DNA of 59,626 bases from JAKVJE01 sp047722305 (GTDB lineage Bacteria > Actinomycetota > Actinomycetes > Actinomycetales > Microbacteriaceae): assembly GCA_047722305.1 (NCBI GenBank), contig JBDNYM010000007.1, positions 1 to 59,626 on the forward strand, given 5' to 3'. The notes under the pieces were generated by a model that saw only the letters and a program-made list of their open reading frames with translations, had not been told where the DNA came from and ran no database searches. Below, in pieces: positions 35,951 through 46,089 of the stretch (positions are counted from its first letter, which is position 1; every line of letters starts with the position of its first letter). The position numbers were made by a program, and so were the translations under genes.

Positions 35951-36033
35951 GGCGGTGGACTGAGGATGTCCGCGTTCTGAATGGGGCGGAGCCGGGGCCA
36001 TTCCACGGATGCGAACGTCCTCAGCCCACCGCC
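35951..36033. repeat. Long imperfect inverted repeat upstream of the glyA promoter
   Basis: About 34-36-base arms, GGCGGTGGACTGAGGA... and its complement ending ...TCCTCAGCCCACCGCC, enclose a 12-base G/C-rich loop. Several mismatches are G-T or flanking changes that keep pairing. It ends at the start of the presumed -35 box and has no T tract. Confidence 0.75.
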
Positions 36034-36060
36034 CGACACACCAGTCTCCGCTGGTACACT
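36033..36060 (+). promoter_or_regulatory. glyA-folD promoter
   Basis: CCGACA (36033-36038) and TACACT (36055-36060) are separated by 16 bases. The predicted start, about 36067, is the first base of the ZTP aptamer, which supports both assignments. Confidence 0.6.
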
Positions 36061-36065
36061 GAGCC

Positions 36066-36156
36066 CCGTCGCAACTGGCGTTCGCCGGGGCATCCCGGCT
36101 GAAGATGGGGGACCATCGGGGAGCGGCGCACGAGATTGGGCCGCACGCCTGGGCTT
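36066..36156 (+). promoter_or_regulatory. ZTP (pfl) riboswitch
   Basis: The leader has the conserved landmarks of the ZTP/pfl aptamer in order: CAACTGGCG (36072-36080), a variable stem, GGGACCATCGGGGAGCG (about 36109-36125) and CCGCACGCCTGGGC (36141-36154). ZTP riboswitches sense ZMP/ZTP, which build up when 10-formyl-THF is short, and turn on one-carbon genes; here glyA and folD follow. A TCTGCT/AGCAGA hairpin (36162-36186) between the aptamer and the GAGGAG site may be the expression platform. Confidence 0.85.
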
Positions 36157-36209
36157 GGCAATCTGCTGGAGTCCGAATCGAGCAGAGCCGAATACAGAGG
36201 AGCACACTC

Positions 36210-37544
36210 GTGGCCGCACACACTGACGCCGTTCCGGCGTTCTTCACCCAGCCCATCACCGAGGTCGATCCCGAGGTGGCCGCCGCCATGCAGGGCGAGC
36301 TGGACCGCCAGCGCGGCACCCTGGAGATGATCGCCTCCGAGAACTTCGTCCCCCGTGCCGTGTTGCAGGCGCAGGGGTCCGTCCTCACCAACAAGTACGC
36401 CGAGGGCTATCCGGGCCGCCGCTACTACGGCGGCTGCGAGTTCGTCGACGTGGTGGAGCGCCTCGCCCAGCAGCGGGCGCTCGCGGTGTTCGGCGCTGAC
36501 CACGTCAACGTGCAGCCGCACTCCGGCGCGCAGGCCAACGCGGCGGTGCTGGCCACGCTCGCGAAGCCGGGCGACACCATCCTGGGCCTGTCGCTGGCCC
36601 ACGGCGGGCACCTCACCCATGGCATGAAGATCAACTTCTCGGGCAAGTTCTACAACGCCACCGCCTACGAGGTCGATCCCGGCACCATGCGCATCGACAT
36701 GGACCAGGTGCGCGCCAAGGCGCTGGAGGTGCATCCCCAGGTCCTCATCGCGGGCTGGTCGGCCTACCCGCGGCAGGAGGATTTCGCGGCGTTCCGCGCC
36801 ATCGCCGACGAGGTGGGCGCCCGCCTCTGGGTGGACATGGCGCACTTCGCCGGGCTGGTCGCCGCCGGGCTGCACCCCAGCCCCATCCCGTACGCCGACG
36901 TGGTCTCCACCACCGTGCACAAGACCCTGGGCGGCCCCCGCTCGGGCACCATCTTCTCCACTGACGAGTGGGCCAAGAAGCTCGACTCGGCGGTGTTCCC
37001 GGGACAGCAGGGCGGGCCGCTCATGCACGTCGTCGCCGCGAAGGCGGTCGCGTTCAAGATCGCCGGCACCGAGGCGTTCGCGGAGCGGCAGCGGCGCACG
37101 GTCGAGGGCGCCAAGATCCTGGCCGAGCGCCTCACCGCCCCCGATGCGAAGGCGGCGGGCATCGACGTGCTGACCGGGGGCACCGACGTGCACCTGGTGC
37201 TGGTCGATCTGCGCGCCTCCGAGCTCGACGGCCAGCAGGCGGAGGACGTCCTGCACGCGGCCGGCATCACGGTGAACCGCAACGCGGTGCCGTTCGACCC
37301 GCGCCCGCCGAAGATCACCTCGGGCGTGCGCATCGGCACGCCCGCGCTCGCGACCCGCGGGTTCGGCGCCGCCGAGTTCTCCGAGGTGGCCGACATCATC
37401 GCCACCGCGCTGAAGCCGGGGGCCGACGTGGATGCGCTGCGCGCGCGGGTGCGCAGGCTCACCGACGACTTCCCGCTGTACCCGGGTCTCGACGCGTCCG
37501 GCAGCCCGGTCGTGGCGACCGACCTCGGCTCGAGCGTGCGCTGA
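36210..37544 (+). CDS. glyA: Serine hydroxymethyltransferase GlyA
   Basis: A 444-residue PLP enzyme that interconverts serine plus THF and glycine plus 5,10-methylene-THF. ASENFVPRAVLQAQGS, YAEGYPGRRYYGGCE, HSGAQAN, LSLAHGGHLTHG and the Schiff-base Lys238 in TTVHKTLGGPRSG are family hallmarks. GTG 36210 is chosen because AGAGGAG precedes it; the earlier in-frame ATG at 36105 lies inside the riboswitch. It is followed seven bases later by folD and under ZTP riboswitch control. Confidence 0.97.
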   Translation: MAAHTDAVPAFFTQPITEVDPEVAAAMQGELDRQRGTLEMIASENFVPRAVLQAQGSVLTNKYAEGYPGRRYYGGCEFVDVVERLAQQRALAVFGADHVNVQPHSGAQANAAVLATLAKPGDTILGLSLAHGGHLTHGMKINFSGKFYNATAYEVDPGTMRIDMDQVRAKALEVHPQVLIAGWSAYPRQEDFAAFRAIADEVGARLWVDMAHFAGLVAAGLHPSPIPYADVVSTTVHKTLGGPRSGTIFSTDEWAKKLDSAVFPGQQGGPLMHVVAAKAVAFKIAGTEAFAERQRRTVEGAKILAERLTAPDAKAAGIDVLTGGTDVHLVLVDLRASELDGQQAEDVLHAAGITVNRNAVPFDPRPPKITSGVRIGTPALATRGFGAAEFSEVADIIATALKPGADVDALRARVRRLTDDFPLYPGLDASGSPVVATDLGSSVR

Positions 37545-37551
37545 GCCGCCG

Positions 37552-38451
37552 ATGACCGCCGAGATCCTGGACGGTCGGGCCGCCGCGGCCGCCGTCAAGC
37601 ACGAGCTGTCCGAGCGCGTCGCCGAGCTGCACCGGCTGGGCGTGCGCCCGGGGCTGGGCACGCTGCTGGTCGGGGACGACCCCGGCTCGCAGATCTACGT
37701 CGCGGGCAAGCACCGCGACTGCGCCGAGGTGGGCATCGACTCGGTGCGCATCGATCTGCCCGCCACGGCCACGTCGGCCGAGGTGCACGACGCGATCGAC
37801 GCGCTCAACGCCGACGACCGCGTCAGCGGGTACATCGTCCAGCTGCCGCTGCCGGCGGGTCTGGACCCGGTGGCCGCCCTGGCCCGGGTCGACCCGGCCA
37901 AGGACGCCGACGGGCTGCATCCCACGAACCTGGGCCGGCTGGTGCTGAGTCTGGACTCGGCCCAGCCGCTGGTGCCGCTGCCCTGCACCCCGGTGGCGGT
38001 GCTGGAGCTGCTGCGCCGCTACGACATCCCGCTGCGGGGCCGCGAGGTGTGCGTCATCGGCGCCGGGGTGACCGTGGGCCGTCCGCTGTCGCTGCTGCTC
38101 ACCCGTCGGGGCGTGGATGCGACGGTCTCGATTGTCCACCGCGGGTCTCGCCCCGAGTCGATGCGCGAGCTGGCGCGGCGCGCGGACGTGGTGGTCGCCG
38201 CGGCCGGGTCCGCCCACCTGGTGCAGTCCGGCTGGGTCAAGCCGGGGGCGGTGGTCGTCGACGTGGGCATCACCCGCGTGACCGATCCGGACACGGGACG
38301 CAACCGGCAGGTCGGCGACGTCGATCCGGCCGTGCGCGAGGTCGCCGGCTGGCTCGCGCCGAATCCGGGCGGCATCGGACCCATGACTCGGGCGATGCTG
38401 CTGCGCAACGTGGTGCGCCTCGCCGAGGCGCGGGTCGGACTGCTGGTCTGA
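37552..38451 (+). CDS. folD: Methylenetetrahydrofolate dehydrogenase/cyclohydrolase FolD
   Basis: A 299-residue bifunctional enzyme that converts 5,10-methylene-THF to 10-formyl-THF, the cofactor for PurN and PurH. YVAGKHRDC holds the catalytic Tyr49 and Lys53, GYIVQLPLP and DPAKDADGLHP follow, and the NADP loop reads GAGVTVGRP where many FolD have GRSxxVGxP. ANPGG-like PNPGGIGPMTRAML closes the protein. Seven bases after glyA, in the same riboswitch-led transcript. Confidence 0.96.
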   Translation: MTAEILDGRAAAAAVKHELSERVAELHRLGVRPGLGTLLVGDDPGSQIYVAGKHRDCAEVGIDSVRIDLPATATSAEVHDAIDALNADDRVSGYIVQLPLPAGLDPVAALARVDPAKDADGLHPTNLGRLVLSLDSAQPLVPLPCTPVAVLELLRRYDIPLRGREVCVIGAGVTVGRPLSLLLTRRGVDATVSIVHRGSRPESMRELARRADVVVAAAGSAHLVQSGWVKPGAVVVDVGITRVTDPDTGRNRQVGDVDPAVREVAGWLAPNPGGIGPMTRAMLLRNVVRLAEARVGLLV

Positions 38452-38472
38452 CCCGCCGGGCGGCCGGGCGGC

Positions 38473-38478
38473 TATACT
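38473..38478 (+). promoter_or_regulatory. -10 box of typA
   Basis: TATACT is the best -10 match in this part of the window; CTGACC about 19 bases upstream could be a -35 element. The transcript would begin near 38485, with an 85-base leader before the typA ATG. Confidence 0.55.
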
Positions 38479-38571
38479 CGGGTCCGTATGCCGTGCAGCA
38501 GGCCGGTCTCAGGCCGCTGCCATCCCCCAGATCCGGGGGCGCCACTCACCGAGCAAAGGGAAGTACCATCC

Positions 38572-40482
<1,911 letters not shown>

Positions 40483-40545
40483 ATCCGAGCTGGCGGGACC
40501 TGAGTCGACCCGGCATCGGCCGGGCGGCGGGCGAGCGGAGGCGTC

Positions 40546-41913
40546 ATGGAGCAGACGGAGCAGCGACTGCTCGTGCTGCACGCGCGGCCCGGGGATGAGG
40601 CGGCCCTCAGCGGCGGCCTGATCGCCCGCAGCGTGCAGGACGGTGCCACCGTGACCGTCGTGACGGCCACGCGCGGCGAGGCCGCGCCGGTGCTGCCCGC
40701 CGACCTGCGCTACCTGCAGGCGGCCTCCGACGAGCTCGCGAGTTTCCGCGCCGGCGAGACCGCCCAGGCCATGATCGCTCTCGGCGGCGTCGAGCATCGA
40801 TTCCTCGGCGGAGCCGGCGCACGGGAACCGGGCAGCGCCGTGCACCGCTACCGCGAAGGCGGGGCGGGAGCCGCGGGGCCGGCGGGAGCTGCCGGCTCGG
40901 CGGCTGCCGCCGGGGACGCCGTGGCGGGCGAGGCTCCAGCCGCCGGGGATGCCGCCGGCACCTTGGCCGGGACGCTGGCCGCGGCCGCCCCGGAGCAGGT
41001 CGCCGCCGACGTGTTCGCCCTGATCCAGGAGCTGCGCCCGCACGCGATCGTCACCGACGGCACCGACCTGGTGACCGCCAGCCCGGATGCGGCACGGTTG
41101 CGGGCCGCCCTGCAGCTGGCCTGGCGGTGGTGCCAGCAGCGCGAGGACGCCTGGACGCCCCTGACCGTCTTCGCCGTGGAGCAGCCGCGGGGCGCCCTGC
41201 AGCGCCAGGCCCGGTTGTTGGGCCAACGCGGGCTGCGGGCTCCGCGGCCGCGCGGCGGCGTGCCCGACCGGCTCATCTCGGTGGCCTTCGACGTGCGCGC
41301 CGTCCGGCCGGCCGCGGCCGCGGCGCTGGCCTGCTACCGCAGTCGGTTCGCGGTCGCCGGCGGCGTCGTCACCGATGCCGCCGGGGTTTCCCGGCTGCTG
41401 CCCGCATACGTGTACCTGCGCGAGATCGGCGCCGCCGCCCGCTATGCCCCCGGAGGCGTGGCCCCCGGTCCGGTGCAGGACTGGGTGCCGCTCGCCGCCG
41501 CCGCCCCCGGCGCCTGGTTCGAGCCGCCGGCGATGTCGCGGGGCGCCCGCCTGCTCGAGTTCGCACTGCTGGCCGCTTTCGGGCTGCTGACGGGGGCGAT
41601 CGGGACGGCCGTGCACCGCAGCACCTGGTACTCGGGCGGCGCCTGGGGGACCGGTGCGGCCGTGCCCCTCGGACTGATCGTGGCCGCCCTGGTCTGCTTC
41701 GCGACGGTGCTCTCGCTGCGGCTGGCCCGACGACGGGCGCTGGCGTTCACCTACGCGGTGGGCGTGTTCGTCGCCGTCGCCATCCTGGCCTTGCCGTCGC
41801 CGGGCGGGTCCGCGCTGATCGTCGCGGATTGGCGCGGGGTGGTGTGGATGTACGTGGTGCCGATCCTGACCGTCCTGCTGAGTGTCCTCGGCCGTCCGCC
41901 CGCTCGGCGCTGA
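40546..41913 (+). CDS. Degenerate MshB/PIG-L-like protein fused to membrane helices
   Basis: A 455-residue protein. Residues 1-270 resemble MshB, the zinc deacetylase of mycothiol synthesis: LLVLHARPGDEAALSGGLIA aligns with HAHPDDE, and ELRPHAIVTDG is conserved. But the zinc His and first Asp are replaced (HARPGDE), and the GHPDH motif becomes TASPDAA, so catalysis is unlikely. An Ala/Gly-rich insert lies at about 105-145. Residues 335-450 hold about four hydrophobic segments, similar to small membrane proteins often next to mshB. Position between typA and fdxA is the usual mshB locus. Likely a pseudoenzyme. GGAGG precedes the ATG. Confidence 0.75.
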   Translation: MEQTEQRLLVLHARPGDEAALSGGLIARSVQDGATVTVVTATRGEAAPVLPADLRYLQAASDELASFRAGETAQAMIALGGVEHRFLGGAGAREPGSAVHRYREGGAGAAGPAGAAGSAAAAGDAVAGEAPAAGDAAGTLAGTLAAAAPEQVAADVFALIQELRPHAIVTDGTDLVTASPDAARLRAALQLAWRWCQQREDAWTPLTVFAVEQPRGALQRQARLLGQRGLRAPRPRGGVPDRLISVAFDVRAVRPAAAAALACYRSRFAVAGGVVTDAAGVSRLLPAYVYLREIGAAARYAPGGVAPGPVQDWVPLAAAAPGAWFEPPAMSRGARLLEFALLAAFGLLTGAIGTAVHRSTWYSGGAWGTGAAVPLGLIVAALVCFATVLSLRLARRRALAFTYAVGVFVAVAILALPSPGGSALIVADWRGVVWMYVVPILTVLLSVLGRPPARR

Positions 41914-41956
41914 CGGCCGTGCGATAATCGGGGGACCGATCGGAAGGACCGCGGAA

Positions 41957-42292
41957 GTGACCTATGTCATCGCGCAGCCGTGCGTGGACTTCAAAGACCG
42001 AGCCTGTGTCGACGAGTGCCCGGTCGACTGCATCTACGAGGGCGAGCGCACCCTCTACATCAACCCCGACGAGTGCGTCGACTGCGGCGCCTGCGAGCCC
42101 GTCTGCCCGGTGGAGGCCATCTACTACGAAGACGACCTGCCCGACAAATGGGGCGACTACCTGCGGGCGAACGCCGACTTCTTCTCATCGATCGGCAATC
42201 CGGGCGGCGCCTCCCTGGTGGGCGTGCAGAGCTTCGACGATCCGGCCATCGCCGCGCTGCCCCCGCAGACGCCGGAATCTCCGGAGGACTGA
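41957..42292 (+). CDS. fdxA: 7Fe ferredoxin FdxA
   Basis: A 111-residue ferredoxin with Cys9, 17, 21, 25, 40, 43, 46 and 50 (QPCVDFKDRACVDECPVDC and CVDCGACEPVCP). The spacing matches Azotobacter-type 7Fe ferredoxins with one [3Fe-4S] and one [4Fe-4S] cluster. An acidic tail follows. It would carry electrons in the cytoplasm. GTG 41957 is set by the family start TYVIAQPC and GGAAGG upstream. GATAAT (41923-41928) is a possible -10 box. The dapC gene begins three bases after its stop. Confidence 0.96.
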   Translation: MTYVIAQPCVDFKDRACVDECPVDCIYEGERTLYINPDECVDCGACEPVCPVEAIYYEDDLPDKWGDYLRANADFFSSIGNPGGASLVGVQSFDDPAIAALPPQTPESPED

Positions 42293-42295
42293 ATC

Positions 42296-43411
42296 ATGGG
42301 ACGCAACCTGCTGACCGAAACCCCGTCCTACCCCTGGGACGGCCTGCGCACCGTCCGGGAGCGGGCCGCGAGCTACCCCGACGGGCTGGTGGACCTCTCC
42401 ATCGGATCGCCGGTGGACGCGGTGCCGGGGTTCATCCGCAAAGCCCTGTCCGACGGGTCCGACACTCCGGGATACACCACGGCAGCGGGGGAGCCCCCGC
42501 TGCGCGCCGCGATGTCGGCCTGGTTGGAACGCCGCCACGGGGTCTCGTTGTCGGCCAAGCACTTTTTGCCCACCATCGGACTCAAGGAGTTCATCGCCCA
42601 GCTGCCGTACTGGCTCGGGCTCGGGCCCGGGGATGCGATGGTGCAGCCCCGCCTGCACTACCCCACGTACGAGGTGGGGGCGCAGCTGGTCGGAGCCGAG
42701 GTGTGCTCGGAGGACGACCCGGCGCAGTGGCCGGAGCGCACCCGGCTGATCTGGCTCAACTCGCCGAGCAATCCGGACGGCCGGATCAACGACGCGGACT
42801 TCCTCCGGCGGGCGGTGGCGCGGGCGCGCGAGCTCGGCGCCGTGCTGGTGCAGGACGAGTGCTACTCCGAGTTCGCCTGGGTGGAGCCGTGGATCGGACG
42901 CCCCACCCCGACCGTCCTGGACCCGGCGATCAACGGCGGCAGGCCGCACAATCTGCTGGCCATGTTCTCGCTGAGCAAGCAGTCGAACCTCGCCGGGTAT
43001 CGGGCGGGCGTCGTCGCCGGCTGTGGCGGGCTGGTCTCCGGGCTGGTCAACTTGCGCAAGCAGATCGGCCTGGCCGTGCCGGCGCCGATCCAGGCGGCGA
43101 TGGTCGCCGCGCTCGGCGACGACCAGCACGTCGCCCAGGAGCGCGACCGGTACCGCCGGCGGCGCGGGCTGCTGCTGTCCGCGCTGGAGGCCTGGGGGCT
43201 GCGGCTCGCCGGCTCGCAGGGCGGGCTGTACCTCTGGGGGACGAGGGGGGAGCCGGCGGGGCAGACACTCGCGGCCCTGGCCGAGCTCGGCATCCTGGTC
43301 GCTCCCGGCACCTTCTACGGTGAGGCGGGGGCCGAATACGTGCGGGTGTCGACCACCGCGACCGACTCCGACGTCGAGCGCGCCGCGCGGCGGCTGCAGC
43401 ACGCGGCCTGA
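42296..43411 (+). CDS. dapC: Succinyldiaminopimelate transaminase DapC
   Basis: A 371-residue class I/II PLP aminotransferase. LSIGSPVDAVPGFIRKAL, PRLHYPTYEVGA, NSPSNPDGR, VQDECYSEF and the PLP Lys228 in FSLSKQSNLAGYRAG match actinobacterial DapC. It makes N-succinyl-LL-diaminopimelate precursor in lysine and cell-wall DAP synthesis. The steps either side, dapD and dapE, are 1.5-3.7 kb away. CGGAGG at the end of fdxA is its ribosome site, so the two are cotranscribed. Confidence 0.94.
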   Translation: MGRNLLTETPSYPWDGLRTVRERAASYPDGLVDLSIGSPVDAVPGFIRKALSDGSDTPGYTTAAGEPPLRAAMSAWLERRHGVSLSAKHFLPTIGLKEFIAQLPYWLGLGPGDAMVQPRLHYPTYEVGAQLVGAEVCSEDDPAQWPERTRLIWLNSPSNPDGRINDADFLRRAVARARELGAVLVQDECYSEFAWVEPWIGRPTPTVLDPAINGGRPHNLLAMFSLSKQSNLAGYRAGVVAGCGGLVSGLVNLRKQIGLAVPAPIQAAMVAALGDDQHVAQERDRYRRRRGLLLSALEAWGLRLAGSQGGLYLWGTRGEPAGQTLAALAELGILVAPGTFYGEAGAEYVRVSTTATDSDVERAARRLQHAA

Positions 43412-43513
43412 GCGGGTGCATCGCCGGCACGGGCCTCATCTCCGCGCCCGCCCGTTGTCTGCTGCCCGCCGCTGACAGTGCCGGGCGTCGCCGGTCTGGG
43501 CCGTCCCGTCCCG

Positions 43514-43519
43514 TAGACT
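43514..43519 (+). promoter_or_regulatory. Candidate -10 box of gltA
   Basis: TAGACT stands 42 bases before the gltA ATG, with GAGGAG as ribosome site in the leader. No clear -35 box is seen. Confidence 0.35.
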
Positions 43520-43561
43520 GACCGCAACCGTCCCGTCCAGCAGCTCAGCGAGGAGTCGATC

Positions 43562-44893
43562 ATGGCCGATCAGATACCGCCGTCTCCCGGCGAGGCCGGG
43601 TCGGAGTTCGCCGCTTTCGCCTACCAGGGCAAGACGGTGCCGCTGCCGGTGGTGGCCGCGACCGAGGGGCGCTCCGCCGTCAATCTGTCTGGGTTCTCGG
43701 GCCAGACGGGGCTGACCGCCTACGATCAGGGGTTCGTCAACACTTCGTCCACGAAGTCGGCGATCACCTACCTCGACGGAGAGGCGGGCATCCTGCGCTA
43801 TCGCGGGTATCCGATCGAGGAGCTCGCGAAGTTCTCGAACTTTCTCGAGACCGCCTACCTGCTCATCTACGGCGAGCTGCCCACTCCGGCGGCGCTGGCC
43901 GACTTCGATGACCGCATCCGGCGTCGCACCCTGCTTCACGAGGATTTCCGCCGCTTCTTCGACGCGCTCCCGCACGACTCGCATCCCATGTCGGTGCTCG
44001 CGGCCGGGGTGAGCGCGCTGTCCACCTTCCACCAGGACAGCCTGGACCCGCTCGACCCCGCCGCCGTCGAGCTGTCGACCATCAACCTGCTGGCCAAGGT
44101 GCCGGTGATCGCCGCCTACGCGCACAAGAAGACGCGCGGCGAGGCCTACCTCTACCCGGACAACTCGTTGTCGTTCGTGGACAATTTTCTGCGCCTCAAC
44201 TTCGGGGTCATGTCGGAGCCCTACCGGGCGAATCCGGTGATCTCCGCAGCGCTCGACCGCCTGCTGCTGCTGCACGCCGATCACGAGCAGAACGCCTCCA
44301 CATCCACGGTGCGGCTGGTGGGGTCGACGCGGGCCAACCTGTACGCGTCGGTCTCGGCCGGGATCAACGCCCTGTTCGGCCCCCTGCACGGCGGCGCCAA
44401 CGAGGCGGTGCTGCACATGCTGGCCCAGATCCGCGACTCCGGGATCAGCGTGCACGAGTACGTCTCCGAGGTGAAACGGGGTGCGGCGGGCATTCGCCTC
44501 ATGGGGTTCGGCCACCGCGTCTACAAGAACTGGGACCCGCGGGCCAAACTCGTCAAGGCCACCGCCGAGACCGTGCTCAACGAGCTGGGGGTGCACGACC
44601 CGCTGCTCGACATCGCGATGGAACTGGAGGGGATCGCCCTGGCCGATCCGTACTTCCAGGAGCGCCACCTCTATCCCAACGTCGACTTCTACACCGGGAT
44701 CATCTACAAGGCGATGGGGTTTCCGACGGCGATGTTCACGGTATTGTTCGCCATCGGCCGGCTGCCGGGATGGATCGCGCATTGGCGTGAGCTCGTCGCG
44801 GACCCGGCGACTCGCCTGGGGCGTCCCCACCAGGTCTACGTCGGGCCCGTCGAGCGGCACTACCCGGCCGGGTTCGCGGCGCCGCTCGGCTGA
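43562..44893 (+). CDS. gltA: Citrate synthase
   Basis: A 443-residue type II citrate synthase that condenses acetyl-CoA and oxaloacetate. The catalytic residues are in NASTSTVRLVGS (His upstream), FGPLHGGANEA (His) and YPNVDFYTG (Asp), with LMGFGHRVYKNWDPR in the CoA and oxaloacetate site. It ends GRPHQVYVGPVERHY, with His where many have Arg in RPRQ. Its length suits the hexameric, NADH-sensitive type. Convergent with dapD. Confidence 0.97.
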   Translation: MADQIPPSPGEAGSEFAAFAYQGKTVPLPVVAATEGRSAVNLSGFSGQTGLTAYDQGFVNTSSTKSAITYLDGEAGILRYRGYPIEELAKFSNFLETAYLLIYGELPTPAALADFDDRIRRRTLLHEDFRRFFDALPHDSHPMSVLAAGVSALSTFHQDSLDPLDPAAVELSTINLLAKVPVIAAYAHKKTRGEAYLYPDNSLSFVDNFLRLNFGVMSEPYRANPVISAALDRLLLLHADHEQNASTSTVRLVGSTRANLYASVSAGINALFGPLHGGANEAVLHMLAQIRDSGISVHEYVSEVKRGAAGIRLMGFGHRVYKNWDPRAKLVKATAETVLNELGVHDPLLDIAMELEGIALADPYFQERHLYPNVDFYTGIIYKAMGFPTAMFTVLFAIGRLPGWIAHWRELVADPATRLGRPHQVYVGPVERHYPAGFAAPLG

Positions 44894-44936
44894 GAGCGGT
44901 GCACCGGGCAGCCCCGCGGATGCCGGGCGCGCCGCG

Positions 44937-45917
44937 TCACTTGTGCAGGGCGGCGTTGAGCGTGATGCCTCGGCCCGGGCGCGGCACGGCCTCGATGACG
45001 CCGGTCGTGGAGTTGCGGCGGAACAGGATGTGAGGTGTCCCGTTGAGCTCGCGCGCCTTGATCACGCGCGTGCCGTCTGGATGCTTGTAGGTGACCTTGG
45101 TGCCGGCGGTGACGTAGAGCCCCGCCTCCACCACCGAGTCGTCGCCGAGTGAGATGCCGATGCCGGCGTTGGCGCCCAGCAGGGCATGCTCGCCGATGCG
45201 CACGCGCTCCTTGCCGCCGCCCGACAGCGTGCCCATGATCGAGGCGCCGCCGCCGATGTCGGAGCCGTCGCCGACCACCACACCCTGCGAGATGCGTCCC
45301 TCGACCATCGACACGCCCAGCGTGCCGGCGTTGAAGTTCACGAACCCGGCGTGCATCACCGTGGTGCCGGGGGAGAGGTAGGCGCCCAGTCGCACCCGGT
45401 TCGCGTCGCCGATGCGCACGCGGTCGGGCACCACGTAATCGATCAGTCGCGGGAACTTGTCGATGCTGTGCGCGATCACGCCCGCCCGCCGCAGCGTGAA
45501 CAGCCGGGCGGCGTAGGTGGCCTCGTCGATGGGACCCCGGTTCGTCCACACATTGTTGGGCAGATGCCCGAAGATGCCTTCCAGATTGATGGTGTTCGGC
45601 TGCACCAGCCGGTGCGAGAACAGGTGCAGGCGCAGGTAGGCGTCGCTGGTGCCGGCCACGGGCGCGTCGAGGTCGATCTCGACCTGCACGGCCCGCAGGG
45701 TGACGTTGCGGACCGCATCCTCGCCCTCGAAGGACGAGAGGTCCTCGAAGTCCTGATCGGTCGTCGCCCCCAGCCGGGGATGGGGGAACCAGGTGTCGAG
45801 CACGGTCCCGTCGGCGGCGATGGTGGCGATCCCGACGCCGCAGGCGAGGTGCGGCTGGACGGGTGCCTGGTCGGTGGTCGAGGCTGCGGCCTGTTCTGTG
45901 CCTGTGCGATCGCTCAT
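44937..45917 (-). CDS. dapD: 2,3,4,5-tetrahydropyridine-2,6-dicarboxylate N-succinyltransferase DapD
   Basis: A 326-residue hexapeptide-repeat acyltransferase of the actinobacterial DapD type. The left-handed beta-helix at about 180-270 contains MVEGRISQGVVVGDGSDIGGG and GANAGIGISLGDD; the longer N-terminal domain (GVGIATIAADGTVLDTWFPHP) distinguishes it from the proteobacterial enzyme. It succinylates tetrahydrodipicolinate before DapC. ATG 45917 is six bases after TACACT, so it is probably leaderless; GGAGG one base from ATG is too near to act normally. Divergent from dapE. Confidence 0.96.
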   Translation of the reverse strand: MSDRTGTEQAAASTTDQAPVQPHLACGVGIATIAADGTVLDTWFPHPRLGATTDQDFEDLSSFEGEDAVRNVTLRAVQVEIDLDAPVAGTSDAYLRLHLFSHRLVQPNTINLEGIFGHLPNNVWTNRGPIDEATYAARLFTLRRAGVIAHSIDKFPRLIDYVVPDRVRIGDANRVRLGAYLSPGTTVMHAGFVNFNAGTLGVSMVEGRISQGVVVGDGSDIGGGASIMGTLSGGGKERVRIGEHALLGANAGIGISLGDDSVVEAGLYVTAGTKVTYKHPDGTRVIKARELNGTPHILFRRNSTTGVIEAVPRPGRGITLNAALHK

Positions 45918-46089
45918 GCCTCCAGTGTAGAAGCCCGGGCCCAGGGGCGATGATCGGGGCGCTGCCTGGAGCGGGATGTCCGAGCGCCGTCTGGGCTGCT
46001 GCCGCGGGTGCCCCGCCTGGACAGTGCTGCCGGCCGGGTGCGAGTGCCGCTGCCGCTGGGCCGGATGCCGGCGCGATACGCTGAGCGGC
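45918..46089. promoter_or_regulatory. Divergent dapD/dapE promoter region
   Basis: TACACT (minus strand, 45929-45924) is six bases from the dapD ATG, and TACGCT (46077-46082) is seven bases from the dapE ATG. Both look like -10 boxes of leaderless transcripts. The 150 bases between hold no gene. Confidence 0.55.

Noticed and set aside
38488..38571. Earlier typA start at 38488
   Set aside because: The extra 28 residues are not like TypA and a good ribosome site precedes 38572, though a leaderless form cannot be excluded.
40546..41913. Functional MshB deacetylase
   Set aside because: Zinc-binding and catalytic motif residues are substituted.
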